Shown piece by piece: positions 45,201-54,756 of a DNA stretch of 64,000 nt. The stretch is from Pristionchus mayeri (Eukaryota > Nematoda > Chromadorea > Rhabditida > Neodiplogasteridae): the NCBI GenBank assembly GCA_036245805.1, contig BTRK01000002.1, positions 43,816,661 through 43,880,660 on the forward strand. Direction: 5' to 3'. The notes beneath the pieces are model-generated. The model worked only from the letters and a program-made list of their open reading frames with translations, did no database searches and was not told where the DNA came from. Position numbers and translations under genes: made by a program. How positions within the stretch are numbered: position 1 is the stretch's first letter; every line of letters starts with the position of its first letter.

Positions 45201-48200
45201 CGATTTAGCACCTAGACAAAGGGAATTGGGTCAACATGTGTGAAAATATATCTACTAATTGATGAGTACCTTTGCCGAACGCACATTCTCAACCTCCTGA
45301 TAGCGACTGAGTCCCTTAAACCAATAGCCATTATTATTATCATCCATATTACCGTTACCTTCCTCGTAAGGCTCCGTTGATGCGATCGTTTGCTTATTTT
45401 AGGTAGAAATACAAAAGTCTGAGTGAAAATGAACGACATTTGAATTTTGTCTTCACTAACCAGTGCAGAGACAATCAAAGCAATAAGTATCGATACTATG
45501 AGCACTTGATTAGATATGAGATCTTGATATGCGAGGTACATTATCGTCGTACTTATTGCCCACTGTAATTCGAGAGCACTTAAAATAATCTAAAAATTGT
45601 TCACCTGAACAAGCGTTCCGAAAATCCCTATTAGAGGGAAGTTCATACAAGTAATTTCATAACGATCGACGAAAGTGGAGGCAACTAAGCGCTCGACTGT
45701 TAGCGTTAGAAGATTGTACGCTCCTCCGAACATTCCTGAGTTATGAATGGATAGATCAGAAGTTTGATAAACTCTACCAGAATCTCGTAGAAACTCGAGA
45801 TTACGTATCCATGTCTTATTGATAGCTTGTAAGCGTAGAAGTAAGACTTGAGTTAGACTTGGGATTAAGAAAAGGAAGTATGTCCCAGGTCCGATTTGTA
45901 ATAGGAATTGTAGATTCGAGTGAAATACCTAGAAAAACGTGATTACGAAAGTAGTTAATTCATAAACGTAATTGCAACTACCTTCCGTTTGACGAGAATC
46001 CTGTGGTATAGCACGGTTGTGCACAAGAACAACAGGATGCAAGCGTATTCAATAATAGCAAGTAGTAGAACCAATGCAGTCTCTAGGGCGCCCATGTGTC
46101 CTATTGTATAAATCCGTCCTCAAAATTCGATATACGCATAAAGTAAGCAATGGAAACTCATGGCTCGAAACCAAAATGGGTGTGAGTGCAGCTGAAAATG
46201 AACTAGATGTCGAGCAGATTCAGACTAAACACTGCGCAAATTGCACGCTCGGGGCTTTCAGTGAACTTAATTCCAAACAAATTACAGTCCACGTGGCGAA
46301 AATAAGATCAGACCTCGCAAAAGTCACACACCAACATTGTATCTTGGAAATAATCTGTGCTTTTCGTCTAGTCTCGTTTTTTTATCATTTGTTTTTAAAT
46401 ATTAAGGATCATTTCAGGAACTCGCAGTTCCAGAAGGAATTCTCGCTGGACCAGGTCATCAACGCCAGAAAGATCTACGACTTCATGGGACTGCTCGAGT
46501 GCTCGTAAGCGATAATTCTATAATTTGAATGTATAATGTTGTATATTTCTTATCGGGAACGTAATAAACGTGCGACTTTATGAAAGAGTACGTGAGTGGT
46601 CGAAAGGAAACTGGATAGTGAGTTGCTTGCAAGGAAAGGGGTGGTTCAGAAATATAGCTGATGCACTTTGCAGCCCCACTTCCGACGGATCCGCAGCAGC
46701 CATCCTCTGCTCAGAGAACTTCCTCAAGAAGCACCCCGAGCTGAGAAAGCAGGCCGTCGAAATCGTCGGTTCGTAAAAACTAATATTGTGCACTTAAATG
46801 TATTTTCTGTGCCAAACATTCAACAAAAAAATACAAAACAAGGCCAATGAACAAAGGTCTTCAAGACTGTGCTCACTAAACAGCACAGGGTGAAAATAGC
46901 GATATGACGCAAAAATGTTTTCCCTCAGGCATGAAGCTGGGCACGGACGAGCCCTCGGTCTTCAAGGAGGACAACATGAAGATGATCGGCTTCGACATGA
47001 TCGAGCGCATCTCCAAGGAACTGTACAAGGAGACCGGCTACGGACCCAAGGATATCGATGTATGCTGTCTTTTCCTGCATTCATTAGCACTTCCTCGCTG
47101 ACCATCGAATGCCTCTTATAACTACAGTATGGGAAAATTGTCCGAAAATTTTGTCTTCAAAATGTCTTCGAGGTTATCTAAAAGTCGGGTCCGTTTATCT
47201 ATTTTTGCCACAGAATTCGAGCAAATCTGACATATTTTTATCGAGAATGTAACACGTTCAGGTTATCGAGCTACACGACTGCTTCGCTCCCAACGAGCTG
47301 ATCACCTACGAGGCGATCGGACTCTGCCCTCTCGGTAAGCCTTGCGCAAAAATGTTTCAATTTTCGACTAAACTTAAGAATATTTTGGTCAATGATCGGA
47401 AGTTTGAAATTTGAAATGGAGGTGTTCAGGCAAGGCCGGTGAGCTGATCGACCGTGGAGACAACACTTACGGTGGAAAGTGGGTGATCAACCCCTCGGGA
47501 GGACTCATTTCCAAGGGCCATCCCATCGGAGCCACTGGTATGATTTGTAAATTCGTATGAATCACGGAGTCGAAACCAATCGATCCTTACATATAAAAAC
47601 AGCTTCGAACATTAATCCATTTCAGGTGTCGCCCAGGTGGTCGAGCTCTCCAACCAGCTGCGCGGCAAGTGCGGCAAGCGTCAGGTGCCCAACGCCAAGC
47701 TCGCCATGCAGCACAACATTGGTTAGTAGCTTGAACTACATCATTATTATGACGTCATCATGACATTTCTAATATTTTCTAATAGACAAGAGGAATACAT
47801 GCAGGAGGCGATACTGATTTTTTTCATTCCAGGAATCGGAGGAGCCGGAGTCGTCGCCATGTACAAGCTCGCTGGCGGAGCTGTGTCCGCGGCTGGAGCG
47901 GCTCCCGCCCGTGCTGCTCCCTCCGGTGGATCCCTCCAGTCCGACGCCGTCATGGCCGAGATCAAGGACCGCGTCACCACGGTGAGTATACGTCCGTTTG
48001 TTCAATAGTTTAGTATAGGTCGAGTACGGTAGCCGGTCTTTCCGAAACATCGCTAGCAAAAATCTGTTTAGGAGAAGGAGCTGTTGAAGAAGGCCGGTCC
48101 TCTGGTCGTCCGCTTCATCGTATCTGGAGCCAATGGACAGACGAAGGTAAAGAGATGAAGGTCACTGTTTATTGAACACTCACTATCAGACAGGCATAAC

Positions 48201-48675
48201 TTTATGGGCAAATAAAAAGATTAGAAATATATATTTTAGAACTGGCTCGTCGACCTCAAGTCGAGCCCTCCATTCGTCGGACACAACGACTCTGCGTACG
48301 CTGCTTTTTTCTTAATGTTACATAAAATTCAGTTTAAATTTCACTTTATTATTATAGGGATTCATCTTTGACGTTTTCAGCAAGGCTGAGCTCGACGTCA
48401 CGCTCTCCGACGAGACTTTCATGCAAATGGCCGCTGGCAAGATAAAGCCCGACCAGGTAAAGTTTCAATGTTCTGGACACCAACTAGTGATCACTGATGA
48501 GCATGCATCATCTCCTAAGAGCCCATTGTGATACCCAGAAATGTGATTGCTTGCCATTTCATAATCATTTTTTCAGGCCTTCATGAAGGGTCAGGTGAAG
48601 GTGAAGGGCAACATCGCCAAGGCAATGAAGCTTCAGACCATCCTCAACCCCTCAATGCTCAAGATGAAGTTGTAA
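33260..48675 (+). CDS. daf-22: SCPx-type 3-ketoacyl-CoA thiolase with SCP2 domain (536 aa)
   Basis: Exons 33260-33304, 33351-33405, 33743-33798, 33975-34055, 34175-34238, 34361-34408, 34478-34542, 34655-34742, 35319-35382, 46418-46504, 46674-46768, 46929-47059, 47262-47334, 47430-47537, 47626-47721, 47833-47981, 48072-48146, 48240-48295, 48381-48456, 48577-48675; 537 codons. Residues 1 to about 410 are the thiolase: catalytic cysteine in [29 protein letters not shown], the histidine loop [14 protein letters not shown] and the end QHNIGIGGAG. A Gly/Ala linker leads to an SCP2 sterol-carrier domain ([33 protein letters not shown]). No clear C-terminal SKL is present; the end is MLKMKL, possibly a weak PTS1. 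SCPx thiolase cleaves branched 3-ketoacyl-CoA in peroxisomes; its nematode form DAF-22 does the last step of ascaroside side-chain shortening. The symbol assumes orthology. Intron 9 (35383-46417) holds five receptor loci. Confidence 0.93.
33441..33708 (-). mobile_element. tRNA-derived SINE in SCPx intron 2
   Basis: On the minus strand: A-box TGGTGTAGTGGTC (33686-33698), B-box GGTTCGATTCC (33644-33654, perfect consensus), then about 200 bp of body and a tail of ACCTTT repeats ending at the intron's A-run side (GGTAAAGGTAAAGGTA on the + strand). Head, body and simple-repeat tail are all in SINE order. No target duplication is certain. Confidence 0.75.
34807..35208. mobile_element. hAT-like MITE in SCPx intron 8
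   Basis: A 402-bp element with 17-bp perfect terminal inverted repeats (TAGGGATGACAAATCGG) and an exact 8-bp target duplication ACACATAC (34799-34806 and 35209-35216). The interior repeats GACTTGAAAGAGGCGCTAAT twice and contains further inverted copies of CAAGCCGGCTT. Eight-bp duplications and TAGGG ends are typical of hAT elements. Confidence 0.88.
35605..37679 (-). CDS. Sra/Sre-superfamily chemoreceptor, nested in SCPx intron (A5)
   Basis: Start 37679, stop 35605-35607. Supported exons: 37575-37679, 37368-37462, 37229-37287, 37101-37168, 36798-36900, about 36537-36590, 36309-36422, 36033-36100, 35920-35989, then one or two exons from about 35880 down to 35605. It is a seven-transmembrane receptor: TM1 in the first exon ([20 protein letters not shown]), VFHAN before TM2, the family signature [19 protein letters not shown] after TM3, [11 protein letters not shown] before TM6, then [12 protein letters not shown], and the C-terminal motif [15 protein letters not shown]. 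Nematode receptors of this type sit in sensory cilia. The border of the 36537 exon and the last exon pair are uncertain. It lies entirely within the host intron on the opposite strand. Confidence 0.75.
37680..39149. other. Intron spacer, no gene seen
   Basis: Inside the large SCPx intron, between receptor loci A5 and A4. A + strand ORF at 37718-38056 has no motif, and part of it is antisense to the A5 start region. A G-run is at about 38929. Confidence 0.35.
39150..39974 (-). pseudogene. Receptor fragment lacking TM3-TM5 region (A4)
   Basis: Exons 39873-39974 (start ATG 39974; [17 protein letters not shown]), 39737-39829 ([19 protein letters not shown]) and 39635-39692 ([19 protein letters not shown]) match the first half of the neighbouring receptors. 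The next recognisable exon, about 39299-39437, is already the late [12 protein letters not shown] segment, followed by [18 protein letters not shown] and a stop at 39150. Only about 200 bp lie between them, too little for the ER..AT..YEH and ENIR exons. The C-terminal LNVP..YF exon was not found either. So this copy has an internal deletion and lost its tail. Confidence 0.7.
40224..41918 (-). CDS. Sra/Sre-superfamily chemoreceptor, nested (A3, 335 aa)
   Basis: Exons 41799-41918, 41560-41639, 41448-41518, 41140-41312, 41058-41097, 40851-40915, 40699-40809, 40520-40657, 40376-40474, 40224-40334 sum to exactly 336 codons. TTTTCAG lies ten bases before the ATG, fitting trans-splicing. Features in order: TM1 ([17 protein letters not shown]), [13 protein letters not shown] after TM3 in [55 protein letters not shown]6 [19 protein letters not shown]7 [13 protein letters not shown] and the tail [21 protein letters not shown]. 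The loop after SYEHM is longer than in its neighbours. Intact and likely functional; ligand unknown. Confidence 0.82.
42517..43995 (-). CDS. Sra/Sre-superfamily chemoreceptor, nested (A2)
   Basis: Start 43995, preceded by TTTCAG. Exons 43888-43995, 43638-43827, 43445-43575, 43302-43403, 43178-43252, 43091-43135, then a TM6-TM7 part within about 42860-43060 and two tail exons ending at 42517-42519. Motifs: [20 protein letters not shown] (TM1), [74 protein letters not shown] and the tail [18 protein letters not shown]. The donor at 43638 was chosen to keep frame with the next exon. The long acidic/aromatic tail with YF..L...W is typical for the superfamily. Borders of the last three exons are approximate. 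Confidence 0.72.
44555..44689. mobile_element. MITE, GGCACTAGG family, copy 3, with 8-bp duplication
   Basis: Begins GGCACTAGATCGGATGATCA and ends CACCTAGTGCC, bounded by CCTCAGAG on both sides (44547-44554 and 44690-44697). It lies just past the 3' end of receptor A1 inside the SCPx intron. The duplication length suggests an hAT-type source. Confidence 0.75.
44760..46096 (-). CDS. Sra/Sre-superfamily chemoreceptor, nested (A1), 5' end uncertain
   Basis: Exons 45982 to about 46090 (TM1, [19 protein letters not shown]), 45778-45928, 45605-45735, 45461-45562, 45359-45418, 45270-45314, 45065-45211, 44760-44966; the last seven keep one frame to the stop at 44760. Motifs: [112 protein letters not shown] and the tail [20 protein letters not shown]. 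The obvious ATG at 46094-46096 is one base out of frame with the TM1 reading, so the gene either starts in an unseen upstream exon or carries a frameshift. Its 5' end is within 330 bases of SCPx exon 10. Confidence 0.7.
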
Positions 48676-48805
48676 GGATCAAAAATCATCCAGAGACCAA
48701 TCAATCATCTCCCAACGAACATACGAGACATTCCACTGGCTAGTTTTACGCATATCTGTTAGTTACTTTGTCGATGCATTGTAAATTTGTCAACAAACGC
48801 GTGTG

Positions 48806-48811
48806 AATAAA
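48806..48811 (+). promoter_or_regulatory. Polyadenylation signal of SCPx
   Basis: AATAAA 130 bases past the SCPx stop. The stop of the convergent receptor gene is only about 80 bases further on, so the two 3' ends are tightly packed. Confidence 0.6.
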
Positions 48812-48891
48812 TAAGGTTTAGTCAAAAGCTTCGACGGCACAATTGAGATAGATTCTGCACATATAAAAAAAAACAAAGTAACATAGTAGTC

Positions 48892-51770
48892 TCAAAATCT
48901 GCTTTCTTCATCTGCCGGTACTTTTGATTTGACATGCTTGGACATGGAGTTTTGCGCCGGACTTCGCTTTAGTTTTCCTACGAAGATGAGAGACACCAGT
49001 GCCTGTCAGGATGAAAATTGCACGATGAGTGTCAACCAAGTGAATTTGATGGATTCACTAAATAGGTACCCAACATTCCTATATCAACAATTATTCCATA
49101 TTGGTGCGATAAGCTTGAAAAAAATGAAGATTAAAAATATAATTTTACCTGAACAATGGGCACAGCGTGAATTGCTGCCGTGTGTATGATGGACCATCTG
49201 CGATATTCATATTTTCTTGTTATTCATTATTTTGAAATTCGCTTATTACTAGAGTTCGAGAAATGACACCGCTGTCTCTTCATTCTACACACTCTCTCGC
49301 CATTCCACCGGCCGAGAGAGTGTGGAGAGAGACGGTGACCAGAATTACGAACTCTACTTATCACTTGATCCCGCTGTCCCCCTCGCAGGTATGGGCGGTA
49401 AGACTGCACGCCGAATATTGAAAGCCATTTCATGCGAAGCCATCAATGATCATCCATGAATCTCACAGTCTCACCTGTTCATGCTCACTCCCAGAATCAT
49501 CGTTCCGATGAAAATAGAGACGGGAATGCCTGTCACTGCCAGCGGGACTAGGGCCTGGAATACAGTCTCAGAAATATTTTTTTACATAATTAGTTGAGGC
49601 TTTCAAAAAAGTTAACACGCCAGAAAATTTGAAATAATATGGAAGAAATGAAGCGACATGTAGTTACTATAATTACCTGAATAATGATCGTCCTCAAAAA
49701 CATGTTCTGCATTTGTATCGTCTTCTCCGAAAGATGGAAACCATTGGATCGAAGTGCCTGGAATTTCCAATATGTAAATATTTAAAAAAAAAAGCTTATT
49801 AGAAATCAAGATAAATTTCTTACCCGGGAGATGAGGAATGTCGTAACAATAAAAGCGCCGTAAGACCAGGCATACGAAGGAAGTGTACCGATAAGGACGA
49901 ACGGTATCACTGTGCGGTTATTCTGCAAGTTGCAATGTTTAACAAATGAGATTTTTAAAGTAGCTAATAATGAAATCTCACGTTCTCCGTAATTTCTTTG
50001 GAAGTTGAGGCATACGCGAACACTCGCTCATCGGGAGGGATTTCCTGTGTGTTGTTATTTTAATATTTTTAAAGTTATCAATTGTAAGGGAAAACCTGAA
50101 TCTCGCGCACCACAGCGTGTACATGTGGCTGCCAGGCCTTCTCGTTGATGAAAGCGTAAGCAAAAGGCTGAAATTGTATTTAAATTGTATGTAGCATGCA
50201 TCGGATTTCACGAAATCAGAACCTTGAGTCATTTTTGTAACTCACGGAAGAAACGCAGATAATCACTATACAGTAGCCGTAGGCGAAGACTAGTCGGCGC
50301 ATTTTGGAGAAGTGCGGTCTGAAATACCATTGTTTAGTTATTGGATTGAGTGATCCTACGAAAGCGGTATGCGTTTAAGATTCCAATTTAATGCTTATTT
50401 AAAACAACTTTAGTTTAGTCAGAGAATCGTCCGTGCCGATGAACCGCCATCTATCCATTAACTGTCTTAGATGCAACCGTTTCCCCTACTTTTCCCTTCT
50501 CTGTTTCAACAGCACTCATTTGCACCGAGAGCGCGCGACTACAATGTACCCAAATCATCTTAAAAATAGATAATTACGCCATCAGCACCAATAAGACAGA
50601 TGCGTCAGACTTGTGCCTTGTCTGCACCGAACTACGAAAACAACATATCGCATTTGCGTGTGATATTCCAATGAATCCTAGATGCGTCAGGGTATTCAAC
50701 GTGATTTCCTTACATTTCAAGTCAAAGCATCATACTGATTGGAAGATGGCCAAAGAACATTCTAATATAGTGTATGCGTGAATCTTACATTCACGGCTAG
50801 AGTGCGGAGAGGAAGCGGAAGAAGAAGACTCTGCCGCTCTTTTGAGGGAGAGAGCGAGGAATGAGGAAGAGGGGAGAGTGCAGTCTTCCGGAATTGTAGG
50901 GCCAGGAAAAATGCTGTTTTGGAGCGTTTTAAGTCATTTGGTGAAGAACTAATTTAAATATGGTGTTAGGATACGGCAAGATGCATTTGCACTTGATTTT
51001 CACCATAGTGAATTTTACGAGACTGGTCTTCCGGAAGAATTTCCCCACCCTCTCATTCTTCCGGAACAGAAAATATATTTCCTCGTCGTACAGAGCGGTC
51101 TTCCCTCTTCCTCTCCGCTCTCTATTCGCGGCACATCAATGATATGCTTTCGTACTTGCATAGTGCTAGATACTGCAGAATACAATTAGCAGGTATCCAC
51201 TCCCACATGAAGAAGGCGAAGATGAGATTGGCTTGTGCAAGAACCTCGCGCATTCCTGAATTTGTCTGAGTTTTGAAAAGTTAGTAATGAAATGTTCAAT
51301 CAGTAAAAGGTTGTATCGTGTGTCTTCCCAATTCAGGGTTCATTCAATATGAATTGTACATGATCAGCTTCGTAGACACCTGATCAGACTTCATTGAAAA
51401 TCATCGTACCTTCACCTAGAAACTCCACCGGCCCAAGAAGAATGAGCGTGTATTCACTGTCGAAAACTTGGTGTGTCTGACTCAGATAATACAGATTATA
51501 ATTATATTTTGAACGCTTACCACGATTGCGAAACACTCTAGCAGCGACTGGCCTATTGAGCTGAGGCAAACTACAGTTATTCCTGAAATAAGAACTGAAA
51601 TTTCTTCTGATACAATGAGCATGACTTGACCGACCAATTCGATAAGTAGAGGCATTCGCGTCTATTCGCTTCTTCCAGAGAGTTGCGAGCACTACGAGGT
51701 TGAGGAAAGCACCAATCGAAGCTTCCGATACGCAGAGGATCCGACAAAATGTTACCCAGCGCATGTCCAT
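48892..51770 (-). CDS. Str-superfamily 7TM chemoreceptor (330 aa)
   Basis: Exons 51635-51770, 51521-51582, 51410-51476, 51156-51255, 50246-50318, 50096-50167, 49982-50044, 49824-49922, 49677-49757, 49475-49554, 49149-49197, 48892-49002; 331 codons. A CATTTCAG acceptor at about 51790 precedes the ATG by some 20 bases (likely trans-splice). TM1 ASIGAFLNLVVLATLW; the family's LCKPHFSKMRRLVFAYGYC at TM3-TM4; TM5 PFVLIGTLPSYAWSYGAF; then SEKTIQMQNMFLRTIIIQAL leading into TM6 VPLAVTGIPVSIFIG; TM7 IIHTAAIHAVPIVQ; and a short basic tail. LSEKT..MQ..F..(I)IQ..VP is typical of Str/Srj/Srh-type receptors, unlike its Sre-like neighbours. Intact; convergent with SCPx. Confidence 0.85.
49251..49355. mobile_element. 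Hairpin MITE in receptor intron
   Basis: AGAGTTCG at the left and CGAACTCT at the right, pairing inward with interruptions; the core reads CACTCTCTCGCC facing CCGAGAGAGTGTG. Relative of the element at 10907-11018 by its CTCTC/GAGAG core. It sits in the intron between the tenth and eleventh exons. Confidence 0.6.
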
Positions 51771-52564
51771 CAGGTTTATTCGGAGTGCTGAAATGCAGAA
51801 TCGGGTTGGAGATGCTTTGAGAAATGAAGTAGCCGAATTGGGATTCCTCAGAAAAGGAAGATATGCAGTAGCCTCGTGCAAGGGCTTGTTTTCATCGGAA
51901 TGTGGGAAGCGCGAATTCCAAAAGTAGATTAAAGTCTCCATGAAGACGTGACAATCTCTCTACTATGCACACATAGAGGAAATGAATGACATCGCCTCTA
52001 GGAATAACCGAAAGGTTGTTTTGCGTGCAATATCAGAAAGAAGACAGAATTAATCAACATTTCTGCACTGGAAATGGACTGATTGCTGGAGCACCAGGAC
52101 TAAACGGAAAGCGGGAGAAGGATGCACTTTTGCTGAAAGGTGACAGCGGGATATAGATTAGGTAATGAGATCCCAAGAATAATGAATAGCGACGTAAGTG
52201 AGATTCATGTTGCCCAAAATGAGCCCATTCACAATCGACCAAAAACATCATGTGTTTGGCTCTGTACCGACAAACGAGGTGTTGGTGGACGGATGTGCAC
52301 TGTAATTCTGATACGTCCACTGTGATTTGATACGTCCTCCCAAACGGTACAGAGCCATGTTTTTTTCTAAATTCTGTCGCGTCTGGTGCGAGGGTTGCAA
52401 TGCATTATTAGCCATTTCGAGATAGCTTATTTCCGCATTTCTCATTTTCGGTTTATATGCAAGATATTTCTATATAGTAATAGGAAAACAACGATTCTGG
52501 TACGCATTAACTTGATGCATTGCGATTCGAGTCAAGTGGAATGAATAATGTAAGTGTATTATAT
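51771..52564. other. Spacer between receptor clusters
   Basis: No exon beyond possible 5'UTR of the Str-type gene. A small inverted repeat, GGCTCTGTACCG (52258) with CGGTACAGAGCC (52345), encloses two copies of GATACGTCC and may be another MITE. Confidence 0.4.
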
Positions 52565-54516
52565 TCAACGCTTCTTCATTTGATATGACTTCTCGAAGAG
52601 ATCCCTCATCTGGTGGAATATTTGATCGCTTACTGCGTCCCGGTCGATGGACGAAGTCCTGCTTGCCTCACTGAGACATAGAATTAGGAGGCAATTCAGA
52701 GAAAATTGTTGTTACCAATACATTCTCACATGTAAAAAGACAAGCCGTTCGAAAAGCATACCTGGGATCAATCTTTGCCCACAATCTCAAGAATGGCGAG
52801 GGGAGAATTTGCATGCGAACTTGCTCGAATACGTTGCACGCAAGAAGAGTGAAGATGGGCGCGATGCTGTAATTCGTACAATCATTGGATATTTTCAGTT
52901 ATCAGTAAAAAGTTCTTTGATTTTGACTTACACGGCAATCGCAGCATTGTTCGCCTCTATGACCAAGTTGTATTTTTATTCATTTTCGCACAATTCAATA
53001 GGGAGTAATGTGCAAATAAATGTTTTACAATCTTCTTGGACAGACATATTGTTCATACCTCGTCCCTCAAGAAGAAAGGTGGTAGAAAGAGAAAGGGCAG
53101 GCATAAGAAGGCGATTGGAACTGAGTATTTTGCCATGCGATATAGTTTCTGAAATTGGAATGAGGCAAGCACTACGACTCCAATCTTTACACTCTCCCAT
53201 CATCCCCAGTTATCTAAAAAAATAAGCACCTGCATGGTCCAGATGTTTTCGTTTAGCTGTAGTTGCAAGGAGAGCGAGTATTTGTCCTGAATTACATGTG
53301 AACGGGATGAGTGACAAAGACTAACAATAACATTTCTGTTTAAAATGATCTGAGACAAACGGTACAAACCGCGTTATTGTGCCTTTCAATCATGTCATTC
53401 AATCGCATGAGTCGTCTTTCATTGTGGCGTAGTAGAAATCGGAAGGCCTAATTTTACGGAAATGCGAGTATAAATACACATATTTTACCAGAACTGAGAT
53501 AATGATTGGAGCGAGTACACGCCATTGATACCACCTAAGCAAGAAGTATTAATTTCGCAAATGACATGTTTACAATTACGGTTGTAACCACCTCTCCTTG
53601 AGTAAGTATGGGGTATGATTATTTGTATGATTACCATGAATGATTTGCGTCGACATAACGAAGCTGGAGACGAATAAGACTGTCAAGAGTGAAGCTGAGA
53701 TCCAACATCGCCGCTTCTTCTCGTAATCAATAACGAAATATGTAGCCAATGCCCTGAAATATTGATTTGGATTTGAAATGAACTGAAACATGTGAGAGCT
53801 AAGCAGAGAGTAATACAATTAGTGAACTTGAATGCAAACATATAAATAGTAACAGAATAGTCAACCTCTCAACAACGATTCCGCCCATTAGAAGAATGAC
53901 AGAAATGTATGACATCAGGCGTATAATGATAATCTGAGGTCGAGGCCAGCATGCAGGTGCTATAATTTAGGGAAAAGTGACCGACGAATACTGATTTATG
54001 AATGGAGCTTCGATAACTCACACGGCGACAATATTATACTTGTCTCCAGAGCGATCTGTGCATATCGGAAGAATATCGCGAAACAGTGCAAGGCACCATG
54101 AGCGAGTAGCATGGCAGTGGGGTTGAAATGGACAATCTGAATTGATAAGTATAGTAAATATGCTCATTAATTAATGGAGAGAACCTGATGATTCCAGAAG
54201 GCACTCATGAGCCCGAACATGCATATGCAACTTAGCAGAAGACAGACAACCTAAAACGACTATTTGCTGGCATACTGATAATGGGGACACCTCAAAAAGT
54301 GCTAGTGAATAGTAGACAGTGACAGTGTGGAAGTCGCCTGGTATTCGTTCAAGCCGAGGCGAGAATGGGAGCCATAAACTGAACAAGCTTTCACTCGAAT
54401 TTGAGAGTAAAATATTTTGTAAGCTTTCAATCGAAAATTACGTACATATCGTTGCCAAATTCCGCGACGTATGATGGAAAGATGCGATATAATAGTAGCT
54501 GTTGAGAACTATTCAT
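52565..54516 (-). pseudogene. Sre-like chemoreceptor with two disruptions (B1)
   Basis: Start 54516; exons 54446-54516, 54291-54378, 54185-54250, 54022-54136, 53866-53959, 53635-53753, 53489-53534, 53370-53447, 53230-53286, 53059-53148, a partial one starting at 52932, 52762-52865, 52565-52670. Motifs are all there: WLPFSPRLERIPGD, IVHFNPTAMLLAHGALHC, ATYFVIDYEKKRRCWIS after TM3, DKYSLSLQLQLNENIWTM, KLYRMAKYSVPIAFLCLP, and the tail SDQIFHQMRDLFEK. Two faults: the 53489 exon is 46 nt where its paralogues have 62, breaking phase inside GINGV; and the second half of the TM6 exon lacks an acceptor and meets a stop. Probably decayed, though sequencing errors could mimic this. Confidence 0.6.
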
Positions 54517-54756
54517 TGCGCTACCAAGGTCTTTGTCGTTAACTAATGCTAGTTAGTTCGAAATTATGTTCAGGTTTCAAGTATACTGATTACGCTCAGT
54601 GAGAGACAGCAGTCATGCGCCGAGTAGGCCTAAATGTCTACCCAGGTGTAAAGTACTGGGTGAGAGCGTAGTAGAACGATATTGTGACACATCAGTAACT
54701 GCCAATCTCAAAATATGCACAAATTTCACCAAATAGAACAATGAAATTTTTATCAT

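Noticed and set aside
51635..51665. Apparent frameshift between the first and second membrane spans of the Str-type receptor
   Set aside because: A 52-nt intron with good borders (GTCGGT..TATTTCAG) restores the frame and the sum of exons is a whole number of codons.
51384..51941. 185-codon minus-strand ORF as one exon
   Set aside because: It runs through introns of the Str-type receptor; the spliced model gives proper membrane spans instead.
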